The notes below the pieces were generated by a model. It saw nothing but the letters and a program-made list of their open reading frames with translations, had not been told where the DNA came from and did no database searches. Positions 33,801-40,929 of a stretch of 40,929 bases of DNA are shown here, piece by piece. The translations under genes and the position numbers were made by a program. Numbering within the stretch: position 1 is the first letter of the stretch; the number at the start of each line of letters is the position of its first letter. Origin of the DNA: a virus; IMG/VR virus record IMGVR_UViG_3300035680_000027, positions 1 to 40,929 of that record. One strand, written 5' to 3'.

Positions 33801-34928
33801 GATTTCTTGACTTGTCAAACTCAAACCCAAAGCGGTAGCGGCACGGCCACCACGGATAAAAGCAGTACCGGCACGAGAAGCGATTTGGTCCAACTCTCCC
33901 AACGCCGGATTTGTGGCGCGAAGATTTGCTGCCACCGCAAACAACTGATTATTCGCAGTAGAAATGTCGTCTGCGGCGGCACCGGCAGTAATGCCAAGCA
34001 ACCCAAAGCGTTGAGCAACCCCGAGGGCCGCTTCGTCATCAGAACCAAGTTGAATAGCCAAATCACCCAAATCGGTGTTTAGACCATTTACGTCAACGTT
34101 TCTGATCGCTGGTGCAAGTTCTCCAAGCGTTTGATTGAAAGAAATAACTGCGCCTTCTGCTTCCACCGCAGAAACAAACAAACCGGTGGCGGTGGCGGCA
34201 GTCAAAGCAAGCGCAGACACACCAATCTTTGCCCCAACCGCTAAAGCGCCAACAGCGGCGGCAGCACCGTCAAAACTTTCTTCCGTTTTTTTGACCGCTT
34301 CCGTGGTTTTATCTGCTTGCTCTGCCGCCCCTTCATCAACGGCTACAGGAATCTCTACCGGGTTGTTCAACTGGTCAACAAAAGCATCGTAATCAGCAAG
34401 AGCGCCGGACAAATCCGCTTCGGGTTCGATGGGCGGTGGCTCAGCAAAAACTTGAGTGATGCTGTCTTGAATTCCTTCTAAGTTGATTTCGGGTTGCAGT
34501 TCAGCGTTGAATTCTAAGGTTTCGCCGCCGCCCGATGCCGCTTCGAAGAAATCGAAAGAAAGTTGCTCTGCGTTTACCAAATTCCCTTCAATGTTCGCAG
34601 GAGCCAAATCCAAAGGTTGAGCAGCGGCGTTTCGTAACGAATCCTCAAAAGATTCTTGGACGGACGAAGTATCACCAGTAATATTGGTATTGATAGTTTC
34701 GCCATCGTTTTCGCTCAAACCTTGATTTACAACTTGCCCAAGATCACTACTTGCGACAATAACTTCAACAGGAATTTGAAAAGCGGGAATACCCTGAGCC
34801 AAAGCATCAACCGCTTGGAAAATTGACTGCCGGAACTGGTCGGCAACAGCAGTAAGCGCAGCACCGACTTCTTCGATGCTCGCGAGAGCAGAACTAATAT
34901 CAAGTTCAAGTTCTTCTCTAATTGCCAC
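30831..34928 (-). CDS. tape measure protein (1365 aa)
   Basis: The largest gene in the window encodes a long, mainly helical protein: charged coiled-coil N-terminal part, hydrophobic stretches near residues 225-260 and a cluster of hydrophobic segments around 520-630, and an Ala/Glu-rich C-terminal half with a Gly-rich patch near 1330. This is the typical composition of siphovirus tape measure proteins, which fill the tail tube, fix tail length and are ejected into the host. At about 0.15 nm per residue a tail near 200 nm would be expected. GTG 34928 overlaps the chaperone gene by 11 bp. Confidence 0.9.
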   Translation of the reverse strand: MAIREELELDISSALASIEEVGAALTAVADQFRQSIFQAVDALAQGIPAFQIPVEVIVASSDLGQVVNQGLSENDGETINTNITGDTSSVQESFEDSLRNAAAQPLDLAPANIEGNLVNAEQLSFDFFEAASGGGETLEFNAELQPEINLEGIQDSITQVFAEPPPIEPEADLSGALADYDAFVDQLNNPVEIPVAVDEGAAEQADKTTEAVKKTEESFDGAAAAVGALAVGAKIGVSALALTAATATGLFVSAVEAEGAVISFNQTLGELAPAIRNVDVNGLNTDLGDLAIQLGSDDEAALGVAQRFGLLGITAGAAADDISTANNQLFAVAANLRATNPALGELDQIASRAGTAFIRGGRAATALGLSLTSQEIRARAAEQTGKELNSAFTQFELFAAGASLASEQFGSAIERNVALAAQNPIIALSNLKVLFADTLEEFGKPLVVPILAILTDLVPVATSVVGVIGDLALALLPIADRLFEALVPITTQLVDTFNNLIDRLQPTFDALADAVGNLVTAFEPLFDIFGGAFAGLIEGFAFLVTPVIEAFAALTEATGAAIPVVFLLYQTIETLGSARAFKTLAPALFGIIQNIYQYIATVQTAVIVTAPYIAAAAALAAAIGFLIAKSRETPPVFDDVIQSTLATASAITDVEAAVLAYTTALSDYVTESEILKNEKLVEALAETGISIEQFQGFVEGGSQGLNEFLQALASISDGGVLRSYAGGVEYTAEQIAKLTDAEREALFLTRDTTGARNTIADEYNRLTGSYGATNEAAFNLLVTQNQLSDQFRRDTIQAVTNAETGQIDYKAAIQRTNDEIVRQKRSQDEANLASGQAAADLQTLGTQLDSYRQQLALGADSTRILSEATLAFGGDAEAAQKFVDDFTKEVQEFTDTVVGNVPSVIDAFSELSREEGGSFAEISANLDKNLQDTLNWSDTLIRLSEENRLGILQVAAQVGAERTAILLEAYGGDEAELDAHLQRMFAIEENARNEARIAAAIAYASRFGLEGEQLDELANLLRLKAPWLPITQEDIDAALGYVKDKQPEFEIETEVLAQGSRAGWDRGFRGLDAFDPANPLADRVQEQGEAAVATAEEQGAAAGTAYVESASETVANNGGVLATNFAVILANASSRSEFFARLVGIFAGARIIDGLEETLQNGVPSLTQTVNDVLLRVSADTSFASLYTGFVIASGIGRGAYDNRAFIGDELVRGFTYVVENYSDEADMTGWYLGSALAEGLKRGLRDNASSVAQVAAQIIRDAEEAAKAEAETESPSKVWEGIGRDLVNGLARGLERTSPVSDRAAANVIGSAGNVGGGGGGVSNISVTVPVTINGNADPAMGSQIGRAAATELRRVLQLEARMA

Positions 34929-35352
34929 CGAGAGTCCTCATAATGCTCGCCATTTGTAACTGGTGCATTACAGGCGCTTCCGGGTCAGGTGCCTCGCCAC
35001 GCGAAGCAGCAACCCTCTGCGCCAAAATGTCCCTACCGGATTTTACTCTCTGTGGCATAGCACCCGGAGTGTCGGATTCCCGCTCCAACTCAGCCTCTAA
35101 ACGGGCGCGATCCTCTTGCCAATCTTCCAAATCGCCGGTCGCCGCACCCAAAGCGGCACCGACCTCCCAAACCTCCATAGCGTCTACCTGAGCGGGAGTC
35201 CACCCAAAATTGACGGCGCATTGCCTATAAATCAAGGCGAACCATTCAAAAGGTGTTCCAGCGAGGGCAGTAGGGGGCGGCTCCCCCAACTCAGGAAACT
35301 CTGACCGGTTCCGCCCTACTTCCCGCCAGAGATGTAAGGGACTTCCCGCCAA
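34918..35352 (-). CDS. tail assembly chaperone, downstream reading frame
   Basis: This frame lies between the first chaperone gene and the tape measure and is in the -1 frame relative to the former, overlapping it over 35316-35352. In most siphoviruses such a pair makes a short protein and a frameshifted long form that coat the tape measure during tail assembly. The W-F-A-L-I-Y-R-Q-C-A-V-N-F-G-W-T-P segment (about 36-52) fits this family. TTG 35352 is only a nominal start. No textbook slippery heptamer was found in the overlap, so either an atypical shift or separate initiation is used. Confidence 0.7.
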   Translation of the reverse strand: MAGSPLHLWREVGRNRSEFPELGEPPPTALAGTPFEWFALIYRQCAVNFGWTPAQVDAMEVWEVGAALGAATGDLEDWQEDRARLEAELERESDTPGAMPQRVKSGRDILAQRVAASRGEAPDPEAPVMHQLQMASIMRTLGGN

Positions 35353-35687
35353 TGAGCCTGAACCTTCACAATGAGGTCAGAGTTCATAAGCCACATCGGG
35401 AACTCGTCAGGATCGGACGGGCAAGGCAGTTCGTCCTCGCCCTTCAACTCGTCAATAACCTGCGTCCACCATTCCAACGTCCCCTGAATAACATCATCAA
35501 GGTTCATATCGGCACCCGATTCACGGGCATCGTTCTGATGCTTGGCGAGGTCCATAAGATCGGCGTTGTAACGCTTCATCTGCCCGATCTTCGGGCGTTC
35601 AAGGGTGCGGGAAGCACCACCAAACGTCACACGCACCTTGCCGTCATCAAGCAGTTCGCAGGCGTCATTCTTGATCTTTGTAGCCAT
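35316..35687 (-). CDS. tail assembly chaperone, upstream reading frame
   Basis: The 123-residue product starts at ATG 35687 after an AAGGAGAACG ribosome-binding site. It combines a beta-rich start (D-G-K-V-R-V-T-F-G-G-A-S-R-T-L), a helical core (M-K-R-Y-N-A-D-L-M-D-L-A-K-H) and a Trp-rich C-terminal half, as expected for the short tail-assembly chaperone upstream of the tape measure. It ends at 35316, inside the overlap with the -1 frame gene. It follows the SSB gene with a 12-bp gap. Confidence 0.72.
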   Translation of the reverse strand: MATKIKNDACELLDDGKVRVTFGGASRTLERPKIGQMKRYNADLMDLAKHQNDARESGADMNLDDVIQGTLEWWTQVIDELKGEDELPCPSDPDEFPMWLMNSDLIVKVQAHWREVPYISGGK

Positions 35688-35698
35688 TTTCGTTCTCC

Positions 35699-36103
35699 TT
35701 AGAACGGTTCGTCATCATTGGCGATAGCGGCGGCACGAACCTTGGGTGTTGCCCCACCATCATTTGCATAACTGTCCCACTTCATTGAGAGCGCCACATC
35801 GTCAGCGACAATCTCAACCTTTGTTCGCCGCCCGCCGTCACTTTCCCACGACGACTGCTTCAAAACGCCTGCGACGACAACACGCTTGCCCTTCTGAACG
35901 GACTCAGAAACGTTTTCAGCCAAACGACCGAAACACGACACATCAAAAAACGATGTTTCGCCGTCCTCCCATTCACCGGAAGCGTTCTTCTTGCGTGACG
36001 AAACCGCCACACCAAACGAAGCAACCGCCATACCTGACTGCGTGTACCGCTGTTCAGGCGCATTAGTCGCGTTGCCACAAATAGTGACCGAAGTGTCTGC
36101 CAT
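35699..36103 (-). CDS. ssb: single-stranded DNA-binding protein
   Basis: The 134-residue protein has the SSB OB-fold pattern: V-T-I-C-G-N (about 6-11), a strand ending in F-G-V-A-V-S-S-R, S-F-F-D-V-S-C-F-G-R-L-A-E-N-V (about 51-65), K-G-K-R-V-V-V-A-G-V-L (about 71-81) and a final strand. The linker is short, and the protein ends in D-D-E-P-F, the acidic tip that in bacterial SSBs recruits replication and repair proteins. ATG 36103 has AAAGGAG at a good distance. It sits within the late tail operon, between a tail-completion gene and the tail-assembly chaperones, away from ERF and replication genes, which is unusual. Confidence 0.9.
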   Translation of the reverse strand: MADTSVTICGNATNAPEQRYTQSGMAVASFGVAVSSRKKNASGEWEDGETSFFDVSCFGRLAENVSESVQKGKRVVVAGVLKQSSWESDGGRRTKVEIVADDVALSMKWDSYANDGGATPKVRAAAIANDDEPF

Positions 36104-36115
36104 TATTGGCTCCTT

Positions 36116-36601
36116 TTACAATGAAGGTGTCTTGCCTGAAAGACCAATGGTGACAGGCATACGCCAACCGGCCATACCCCCCAAAGGTCCCAACGCCCGA
36201 ATTTCTTGATATTGGACCAATTCGCAAGCGGCCAAAGGAGCCAGCCCGGATTGCATTCCTTCAATCAAGCACCAAGCGTCTATCTGCAAGAGTCTAACCG
36301 CATCTTCGATGCGTTCAAGCGATGGTGGAATATTATTTCCAACAGGCCAACACCGCCACAAATCAACGTTGAAAGTTGTAACAGTCTGAATTTGAGGGGC
36401 GTCGTAACGCCCGACTTGCCGAAACTCAATGGGGGTGTGCCACAGGGCCATAGTGCCGCCGTCGCAAAACTCAACCACCGGTTGCCCATGATGAATGAAC
36501 CGGTGATCAGGAACGTCCTGACCTGTCCGTGATGGATCAATCGCCGCAACAGCAATATCAAAAAGTTCTTGGGACAATTCCCAAATGTAAGTCGGGTTCA
36601 C
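36116..36601 (-). CDS. putative tail terminator / head-tail completion protein (161 aa)
   Basis: GTG 36601 is preceded by AGGATAGG. The protein mixes helices (L-S-Q-E-L-F-D-I-A-V-A-A-I near the N-terminus, I-E-D-A-V-R-L-L-Q-I near residue 102) and beta strands with several Trp residues. No strong family signature was seen. Size and position between the gp10-like gene and the tail genes match tail terminator proteins that cap the tube below the head. Assignment is by position only. Confidence 0.45.
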   Translation of the reverse strand: MNPTYIWELSQELFDIAVAAIDPSRTGQDVPDHRFIHHGQPVVEFCDGGTMALWHTPIEFRQVGRYDAPQIQTVTTFNVDLWRCWPVGNNIPPSLERIEDAVRLLQIDAWCLIEGMQSGLAPLAACELVQYQEIRALGPLGGMAGWRMPVTIGLSGKTPSL

Positions 36602-36623
36602 GCACCTATCCTAACCCACGGTT

Positions 36624-37031
36624 TTAGCGACCCGAAGGCCAAATATCTTCTTTCATTGTGTCAGTAAACCACCGGGTTCCACGCTGGGGTGGATGAAAAA
36701 CCGCACTTGTATAAATGATTTTTCCAGCCCAATCGTTTGTACCTTCAAAAACCAAGCGTTCTGCTTCGACCGGAAAAATCCAGTAGTAATCGCTGCCGCC
36801 CTGATCGGTGGTTTCCGCATACTCAGCCGTATAAGCGATTTCAACGCTGAACAAAGTTCCCTGCTGGCGAACCTCAGAAATTTCCTGCGTTTCAGCAAGA
36901 GTTTCACCGATGTTGTCCCCCGAACGAGGGGCAATACGATCTAAACGACCGCCAGCGTTTTGAGCCGCTTCTTCAACAATTTCTTGGGCGCGACTTTCAA
37001 TCGCAGCCGCAAGAGAACTTAGGTCTGCCAC
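36624..37031 (-). CDS. HK97 gp10-like head-tail protein (135 aa)
   Basis: An N-terminal helix (about 5-25) is followed by beta segments (T-L-F-S-V-E-I-A-Y-T-A-E-Y-A-E-T-T-D-Q-G) and a C-terminal R-G-T-R-W-F-T-D-T-M-K stretch. This is the general layout of HK97 gp10-type proteins, where a tyrosine-containing A-E-Y-A-E-T-T segment precedes a small beta domain. These act in head closure or tail joining. GTG 37031 overlaps the connector gene by 35 bp, the longest overlap in the late operon. Confidence 0.55.
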   Translation of the reverse strand: MADLSSLAAAIESRAQEIVEEAAQNAGGRLDRIAPRSGDNIGETLAETQEISEVRQQGTLFSVEIAYTAEYAETTDQGGSDYYWIFPVEAERLVFEGTNDWAGKIIYTSAVFHPPQRGTRWFTDTMKEDIWPSGR

Positions 37032-37863
37032 AGAAACAATTCACTTCCCGATACGGATAAGCGTAATAATCCACCCCAAGACGAGAAACGGATAGCGGGG
37101 GACGGCAATACGGGTCCTCAACATTGCGACCCGAAACCATCATTGCCCGCTTACGGCGCCTGTGTGGGTTCACAGCCTTGATCCATGCGTCCACGGTAGG
37201 AAGCCCGATCATTCCCCGCTCAATAACGTTGAGGGGGTCCATAAGGATCGTTGAGATGCCCTGACGGGTCATGTATTGGGTGCGTTGCGGCAAAGCGCAA
37301 TCCAAATTGCAGAAAGACTTCGCCAGTTCTGCCGCATACACGGCACAAGCCAATTTGCCCGCTTCGGGCGGCTCAATGCCATGTGTGATGGTCACAGCAA
37401 AAGTGTTCGGATCAGTCGCAGGCAAAAGCCAGTTTTGCGTGCAAGGCCAATCATTCCCGTCTGTTCTCACCAAATACCGTTGTTCCTGCAACTGGTAAGT
37501 AGAAGCAGAAACTACAGCGCCGTTGATACGCACAGAATCAACAGAAATGACAGGGAAATAACCCAAATCCAACTTGTGTGTAGGCGTGCAAGATTCCGTA
37601 GAACCATCAAACTTGCCCCAACCTTCGACCCAACCGGGGACAATAATGTCCGTCGAAGTGTCCTCAGCAGAAGGACGAACAATTGAGACAGCGGTACCGG
37701 ACCACCGCCGCCCTGTCATTTCATACAGAACGGCGGTGGCAATATCAATACCTGCCTGTGCCGCAACGTCATTGACGCTTTCCGGCAACGGACACAAAAC
37801 GTCCGAATAATCTTCGTCCGTTAGGTCAGCAAGAGTGATCCACGGTCGCGGTTGAACAGTCAC
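36997..37863 (-). CDS. head-tail connector/adaptor protein (288 aa)
   Basis: The N-terminal region (about 30-60: V-N-D-V-A-A-Q-A-G-I-D-I-A-T-A-V-L-Y-E-M-T-G-R-R-W) is a helical bundle similar to phage head-tail connector proteins of the gp6/gp15 kind. The middle is beta, and residues about 150-200 return to helix with P-P-E-A-G-K-L-A-C-A-V-Y-A-A-E-L-A-K-S-F. The C-terminus has a compact cysteine cluster (C-F-C-G-R-P-K-F-S-C-G-C-D) that may bind metal. The adaptor joins the portal to the tail. Position right after the tail tube gene and ahead of closure genes fits. Confidence 0.6.
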   Translation of the reverse strand: MTVQPRPWITLADLTDEDYSDVLCPLPESVNDVAAQAGIDIATAVLYEMTGRRWSGTAVSIVRPSAEDTSTDIIVPGWVEGWGKFDGSTESCTPTHKLDLGYFPVISVDSVRINGAVVSASTYQLQEQRYLVRTDGNDWPCTQNWLLPATDPNTFAVTITHGIEPPEAGKLACAVYAAELAKSFCNLDCALPQRTQYMTRQGISTILMDPLNVIERGMIGLPTVDAWIKAVNPHRRRKRAMMVSGRNVEDPYCRPPLSVSRLGVDYYAYPYREVNCFCGRPKFSCGCD

Positions 37864-37881
37864 CGGACCTCCCCCGGATTA

Positions 37882-38580
37882 TCAGGAAGCCGGAGTGGGA
37901 ACCTCAATGTAGCCACAGTTGGCCTCGGGAATCTCGTCATCAAGGAACCAGCCGCCTGCGGTGGTGATGCCACCGGCATCCACAACAGCGGTCGGGAAAT
38001 CCTGATACGGGCCATCTGCGGGCATCTCGGCGTTTTCCTGACCGTAACCGGTCACCGGGATACGAAGAATGTCGTTCTGCAAGGTCAACTGACCCAACTG
38101 GAACTGAACCTTCGGGAAGAACCAACGGAAGTAAAGAACATCGTTGGCGTCGCCACCGATAAGGCTTGCGTTGGCGTGCTGGTTGCTGTCCCACGCCTTC
38201 GTCCACAGTTCAAGAGCGACACCGTTCGGGGCCGTAGCCGTCGAAGAAGGCAGCGCAGCACCGATGGTAACAGCCTCGGCCTGATCGTAGAACGTTTCAG
38301 CGCCGACAAGCAGACCAACGAGTTCTGAATCCAACTGGCAGAACTCCATATCAAGGTTGACGCGCTTCACACGGTCAACGTCCTTGAACGTCTGACAAAG
38401 GTTGCCACAACCGTTCTTCAACACGAAGTCGTCGCCAGCCTCCAACTCAACGTTCACGTTGGCCTGAATGATGGCGTCAGACGAGTAGCCGGTGTCCTCA
38501 CCGGCGTCGGGAAGTCCACCAGCCGTGAGGCCAGCCACACGGATTCGGCAAACTTGGAGAGAACCTACACAAACGGACAT
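37882..38580 (-). CDS. major tail tube protein
   Basis: The 232-residue beta-rich product has an acidic start, a V-K-R-V-N-L-D-M-E-F-C-Q-L-D-S-E-L-V-G-L segment (about 71-90) and Y-F-R-W-F-F-P-K-V-Q-F-Q-L-G-Q-L-T-L (about 149-166). These strand patterns are recurrent in actinophage major tail proteins. Hexamers stack to form the tail tube. ATG 38580 follows GAGGTAATGAAC. It precedes the connector genes in transcription order, the reverse of the usual connector-then-tube order. Identification is by strand pattern, size and location. Confidence 0.65.
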   Translation of the reverse strand: MSVCVGSLQVCRIRVAGLTAGGLPDAGEDTGYSSDAIIQANVNVELEAGDDFVLKNGCGNLCQTFKDVDRVKRVNLDMEFCQLDSELVGLLVGAETFYDQAEAVTIGAALPSSTATAPNGVALELWTKAWDSNQHANASLIGGDANDVLYFRWFFPKVQFQLGQLTLQNDILRIPVTGYGQENAEMPADGPYQDFPTAVVDAGGITTAGGWFLDDEIPEANCGYIEVPTPAS

Positions 38581-38621
38581 TTGTTCATTACCTCAAATCG
38601 TTCAAAGCGAATAATAGCAGA

Positions 38622-39500
38622 TCAGGAACCGGTGGAACATTCTGTTTCACACAAATCAATTTCAATAGCAAGGTGAGCGCAGCCCTTCCAGTAGGCCGCA
38701 ACGATTCGCTCCGCACGCCACTCAATGAGGTTCGTGTTGCGCTGCATCGCAGCCGCGTAATCATCAGGGTTAGGAAGAATGCTGATGCGGCTATCCCGAC
38801 GAATCTGAACCGGGTCAGTCGCATAAACAAACGCTGTCGTATCGGTGCGAGCATCGCCGTTGGGACCCGATCCGCTGTACCCGTTATCGGCAACAATGAG
38901 GTTGTCGAAAGCGTCCAACAGAAGCGGGCCTTCTTTGCGAATGATGCCAGCCTGATACCACAACGAAGCAATGTCCCTCGGAGCGTGAATCATCGCACGA
39001 CCCGGAAGAACCTCTGCCAGTTCTCGTTGCAAAGCAACAAGACCATAAGACGGGGCAAAAACGCCTGAAATCAGATCGGCATCGGGACTAGCCAAATACG
39101 CATTCGGCAAACCGGCAACCTGAGCGACGTTTCCTTCCCAAAGTTCCTTTGCCATACCCGCAGACTCAGCAATTTCGTAAGCCGCAGTAGCACGACCAAC
39201 GAAATCCCGACTACGGAAAGTAGCCGGTGAGCATCTATCGCCAGCGTAAAGCGTGTAAGGCTGGTACTCAATAACCCAACTGTCGGGGAACTCATCTTTT
39301 GCGTCCTGCTCAGGAGTTTCCTCCGAAGCAGGAGGGCAATAAAACTGTGCCCCACCGTAATCAACGCAACCCATCGCATCAAAAGCGATACCTGCGATCC
39401 AACGGTCATTATCAGTCACTTCCTCAGCGGAAGCAACCAAACTATGACGAGGCGGGGTGGACCGTGGCCCCTCAACCGTAATGTACGACAGATCAGCCAC
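38622..39500 (-). CDS. HK97-fold-like capsid companion protein, possible capsid pentamer or minor capsid protein (292 aa)
   Basis: The gene lies just downstream of the major capsid gene with GTG 39500 preceded by AGGAAGGTGG. Its C-terminal half contains P-G-R-A-M-I-H-A-P-R-D-I-A (about 167-179), L-L-L-D-A-F-D-N-L-I-V-A-D-N-G-Y-S-G-S-G-P (about 193-213) and F-V-Y-A-T-D-P-V-Q-I-R-R-D-S. This resembles the P-domain pattern of HK97-fold shell proteins. Some actinophages are annotated with distinct hexamer and pentamer capsid proteins, which would suit this pair. A capsid-decoration role is an alternative. The cysteine near the C-terminus may be coincidental. Inference rests on motif pattern and position. 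Confidence 0.5.
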   Translation of the reverse strand: MADLSYITVEGPRSTPPRHSLVASAEEVTDNDRWIAGIAFDAMGCVDYGGAQFYCPPASEETPEQDAKDEFPDSWVIEYQPYTLYAGDRCSPATFRSRDFVGRATAAYEIAESAGMAKELWEGNVAQVAGLPNAYLASPDADLISGVFAPSYGLVALQRELAEVLPGRAMIHAPRDIASLWYQAGIIRKEGPLLLDAFDNLIVADNGYSGSGPNGDARTDTTAFVYATDPVQIRRDSRISILPNPDDYAAAMQRNTNLIEWRAERIVAAYWKGCAHLAIEIDLCETECSTGS

Positions 39501-39531
39501 GATCCACCACCTTCCTACGTCTTAGTGAATA

Positions 39532-40929
39532 TCAGGAGGCGCAAAGGCCCTCGGCGTCAATGCCCGCCGACGAAGTTCCGTCCGGGCAAACCGTGGAAGT
39601 GATCCACAGCGACTCAACGCCACGATGAGCGAGGCCCTCGAAAGTCTCAACGAAAGTCTCGTAATCGTTGGTGCTGTTGAGGCTCGCGTCACGCACGATG
39701 CCGAGGTCAAGGGTGCCGCCGTCAAGGAACAGGTGGTGTCCCTCGTCGTACAGGCCCCATTGCACGGTGCTGGGGAACGGGTTCAGAGCGCCAGCGCCCT
39801 GTGCGCCGAACACCTGCGAAACGCCGGTGGTGGGGGTGTCGTCGTAGAACGTGATGTTCACGCCCGCAACAGCAACCGCACTACGGAAGATTGACTCGCC
39901 CTCAGCCACGAAAGCGGCCTCGCTCTGCAGACCACGCATGAGGTCAACATCGCCAAGGGTGGTGATCCACCGGGGAACCATCGCACGAAGCACCACGCCG
40001 GGGGCACGGTGACGGCTGCGGTAAGCAACCGCCGCACGCTTGATCGCCTCGGCAAGATCGCGGGCCGCACCGAACGACTGCGAAACAGTCACAGCGGTAG
40101 AAGCGCCCTTGATCCCGTCAAGAAGAATGGTTTCCGCAACGCGAGCATGAGCGGCAAACGCCAGTTCGTTGAACTGAGCCACGTTCTCGGGGAACGCCCG
40201 TGAACCCATGTTGCCGAACCGTAGACGCTTCACGATTGCTTGCGTCAGGTACTCGGTGAACTCGGGGCAATCAATGGACTGAACGCCCTTGGTCGCACCA
40301 TCGGGGTCCTCGTCAGTTGCGTTGTCCCAAACCGAAATGGCGGCATCGGCATCAGACGCATCGTATGAGGTCACAATGTCCGCAAGGGTCGGGGAGGTCG
40401 CAACCCGAAGCCCGCCGCGAGTTGCAGCGAAAGCGGGAAGCGAGTCACGCACCGGACGACCAGCCTCGCTGATCTGCACAAGGCCGTAATCCACATCGGT
40501 CGGGGCGCACCAGCCGCCTGAGGCAACGATGCTCTCCGTCCACGAAGCGGGGTTCTGCCCAGCGGCGACAACAGCCTGAATCTTGTCCTCGGTTGCGGAC
40601 CCGTCCATCTCGGACAGGACACGATCCTCGGAGTAAGAAGCGGCGATGCGGGCCACACGGACACGGTTTCCGTACACGCCTGCGGTACCCGAGTTCCAAG
40701 TCTCAGCCATTTCCTTAGCAAGACCCTTGAACCCATCAATCTCACCATTCTGACCCATGATCCGGTAGTTCTTGGCCGGAGCAGCGGGACGGGGGCGGGA
40801 CTTCACGGGGGCAGCCTTAGCGATTTCGCCAAGAGCGGGGGCCGAAGCAACGACCGGCTCAGCGATTTCCGCCTCAACGACAGCCTCAGCCTCAGCGATA
40901 ACCTCAGCGACCTCTGCCTCAGTCGGCTC
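39532..40929 (-). CDS. major capsid protein, 5' end outside the window
   Basis: From about window position 40795 leftward the frame reads as an HK97-fold major capsid protein: a long N-terminal helix, then W-C-A-P-T-D-V-D-Y (about 120 residues into the visible core), a central helix F-N-E-L-A-F-A-A-H-A-R-V-A-E-T-I-L-L-D-G and a P-domain with P-G-V-V-L-R-A-M-V-P-R-W. The frame stays open upstream to 40929 with no plausible start codon within the window apart from a GTG at 40806 inside coding-like sequence. The upstream part is rich in Ala, Glu, Pro and Val, like a linker, delta domain or fusion joint to a protease. The gene is therefore partial. Confidence 0.8.
   Translation of the reverse strand, partial: EPTEAEVAEVIAEAEAVVEAEIAEPVVASAPALGEIAKAAPVKSRPRPAAPAKNYRIMGQNGEIDGFKGLAKEMAETWNSGTAGVYGNRVRVARIAASYSEDRVLSEMDGSATEDKIQAVVAAGQNPASWTESIVASGGWCAPTDVDYGLVQISEAGRPVRDSLPAFAATRGGLRVATSPTLADIVTSYDASDADAAISVWDNATDEDPDGATKGVQSIDCPEFTEYLTQAIVKRLRFGNMGSRAFPENVAQFNELAFAAHARVAETILLDGIKGASTAVTVSQSFGAARDLAEAIKRAAVAYRSRHRAPGVVLRAMVPRWITTLGDVDLMRGLQSEAAFVAEGESIFRSAVAVAGVNITFYDDTPTTGVSQVFGAQGAGALNPFPSTVQWGLYDEGHHLFLDGGTLDLGIVRDASLNSTNDYETFVETFEGLAHRGVESLWITSTVCPDGTSSAGIDAEGLCAS

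Noticed and set aside
30925-33810. Several plus-strand frames across the tape measure gene
   Set aside because: Shadows of the 1365-codon minus-strand gene; none has a ribosome-binding site or a sensible protein composition.

Overview
The window is most of a tailed-phage genome (Caudoviricetes, siphovirus-like). A 1365-residue tape measure gene is present and no sheath or baseplate-wedge genes are visible. Two WhiB-family Fe-S regulators, a family essentially confined to Actinobacteria and their phages, point to an actinobacterial host. G+C looks close to 50 percent by eye, below that of most Streptomyces or Mycobacterium phages, so a lower-GC (possibly aquatic) actinobacterium is a reasonable guess but unproven. 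Nothing resembling an integrase, excisionase or tRNA gene was seen, and no DNA polymerase, DnaB-type helicase or primase.

Layout. Positions 1-470 are non-coding and unusual: a GC-rich CTCGAC hexamer array, then seven perfect DnaA boxes plus one near-perfect box, then a tract whose plus strand is almost only T and G. Positions 499-4794 hold small rightward genes: a gamma-glutamylcyclotransferase-like protein, a ribbon-helix-helix protein, a DUF932 protein, and a small gene bracketed by an 88-bp perfect direct repeat. Positions 4846-8611 encode an adaptor-like protein and a 1068-residue collagen-like fibre. A portal-MuF fusion follows (8683-11142) and ends at two hairpins. Positions 11320-17037 form a tightly overlapping replication/recombination operon: ERF annealing protein, a replication-organiser protein with iterons inside its gene, a G39P-like helicase loader, a putative nuclease, winged-helix proteins, WhiB and small membrane proteins. 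Terminase small and large subunits lie at 17047-18955. A cassette of three glycosyl/glycerophospho-transferase-like enzymes and two methyltransferases fills 19182-23345, followed by a second WhiB, a DNA methyltransferase and a DUF1360 protein up to 25254.

From 25255 to the right edge all genes run leftward. Read in transcription order they are: major capsid protein (5' end outside the window), a capsid-like companion, tail tube protein, head-tail connector genes, SSB, tail-assembly chaperone pair, tape measure, three minor tail proteins, amidase endolysin and a small membrane protein. The two blocks meet tail to tail with no spacer at 25254/25255.

How it fits together: the left arm replicates, recombines, regulates and packages DNA and carries the portal and a receptor-type fibre. 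The right arm builds head and tail and lyses the cell. The head module is split, with portal and terminase on one strand and capsid and connectors on the other. The most unusual points are the DnaA-box array next to a second, lambda-O-like candidate origin inside the replication gene, the glycan/methyl cassette beside the terminase, the repeat-bracketed gene at 1727-2178, the non-canonical cysteine spacing of the first WhiB, and an SSB gene inside the tail operon.
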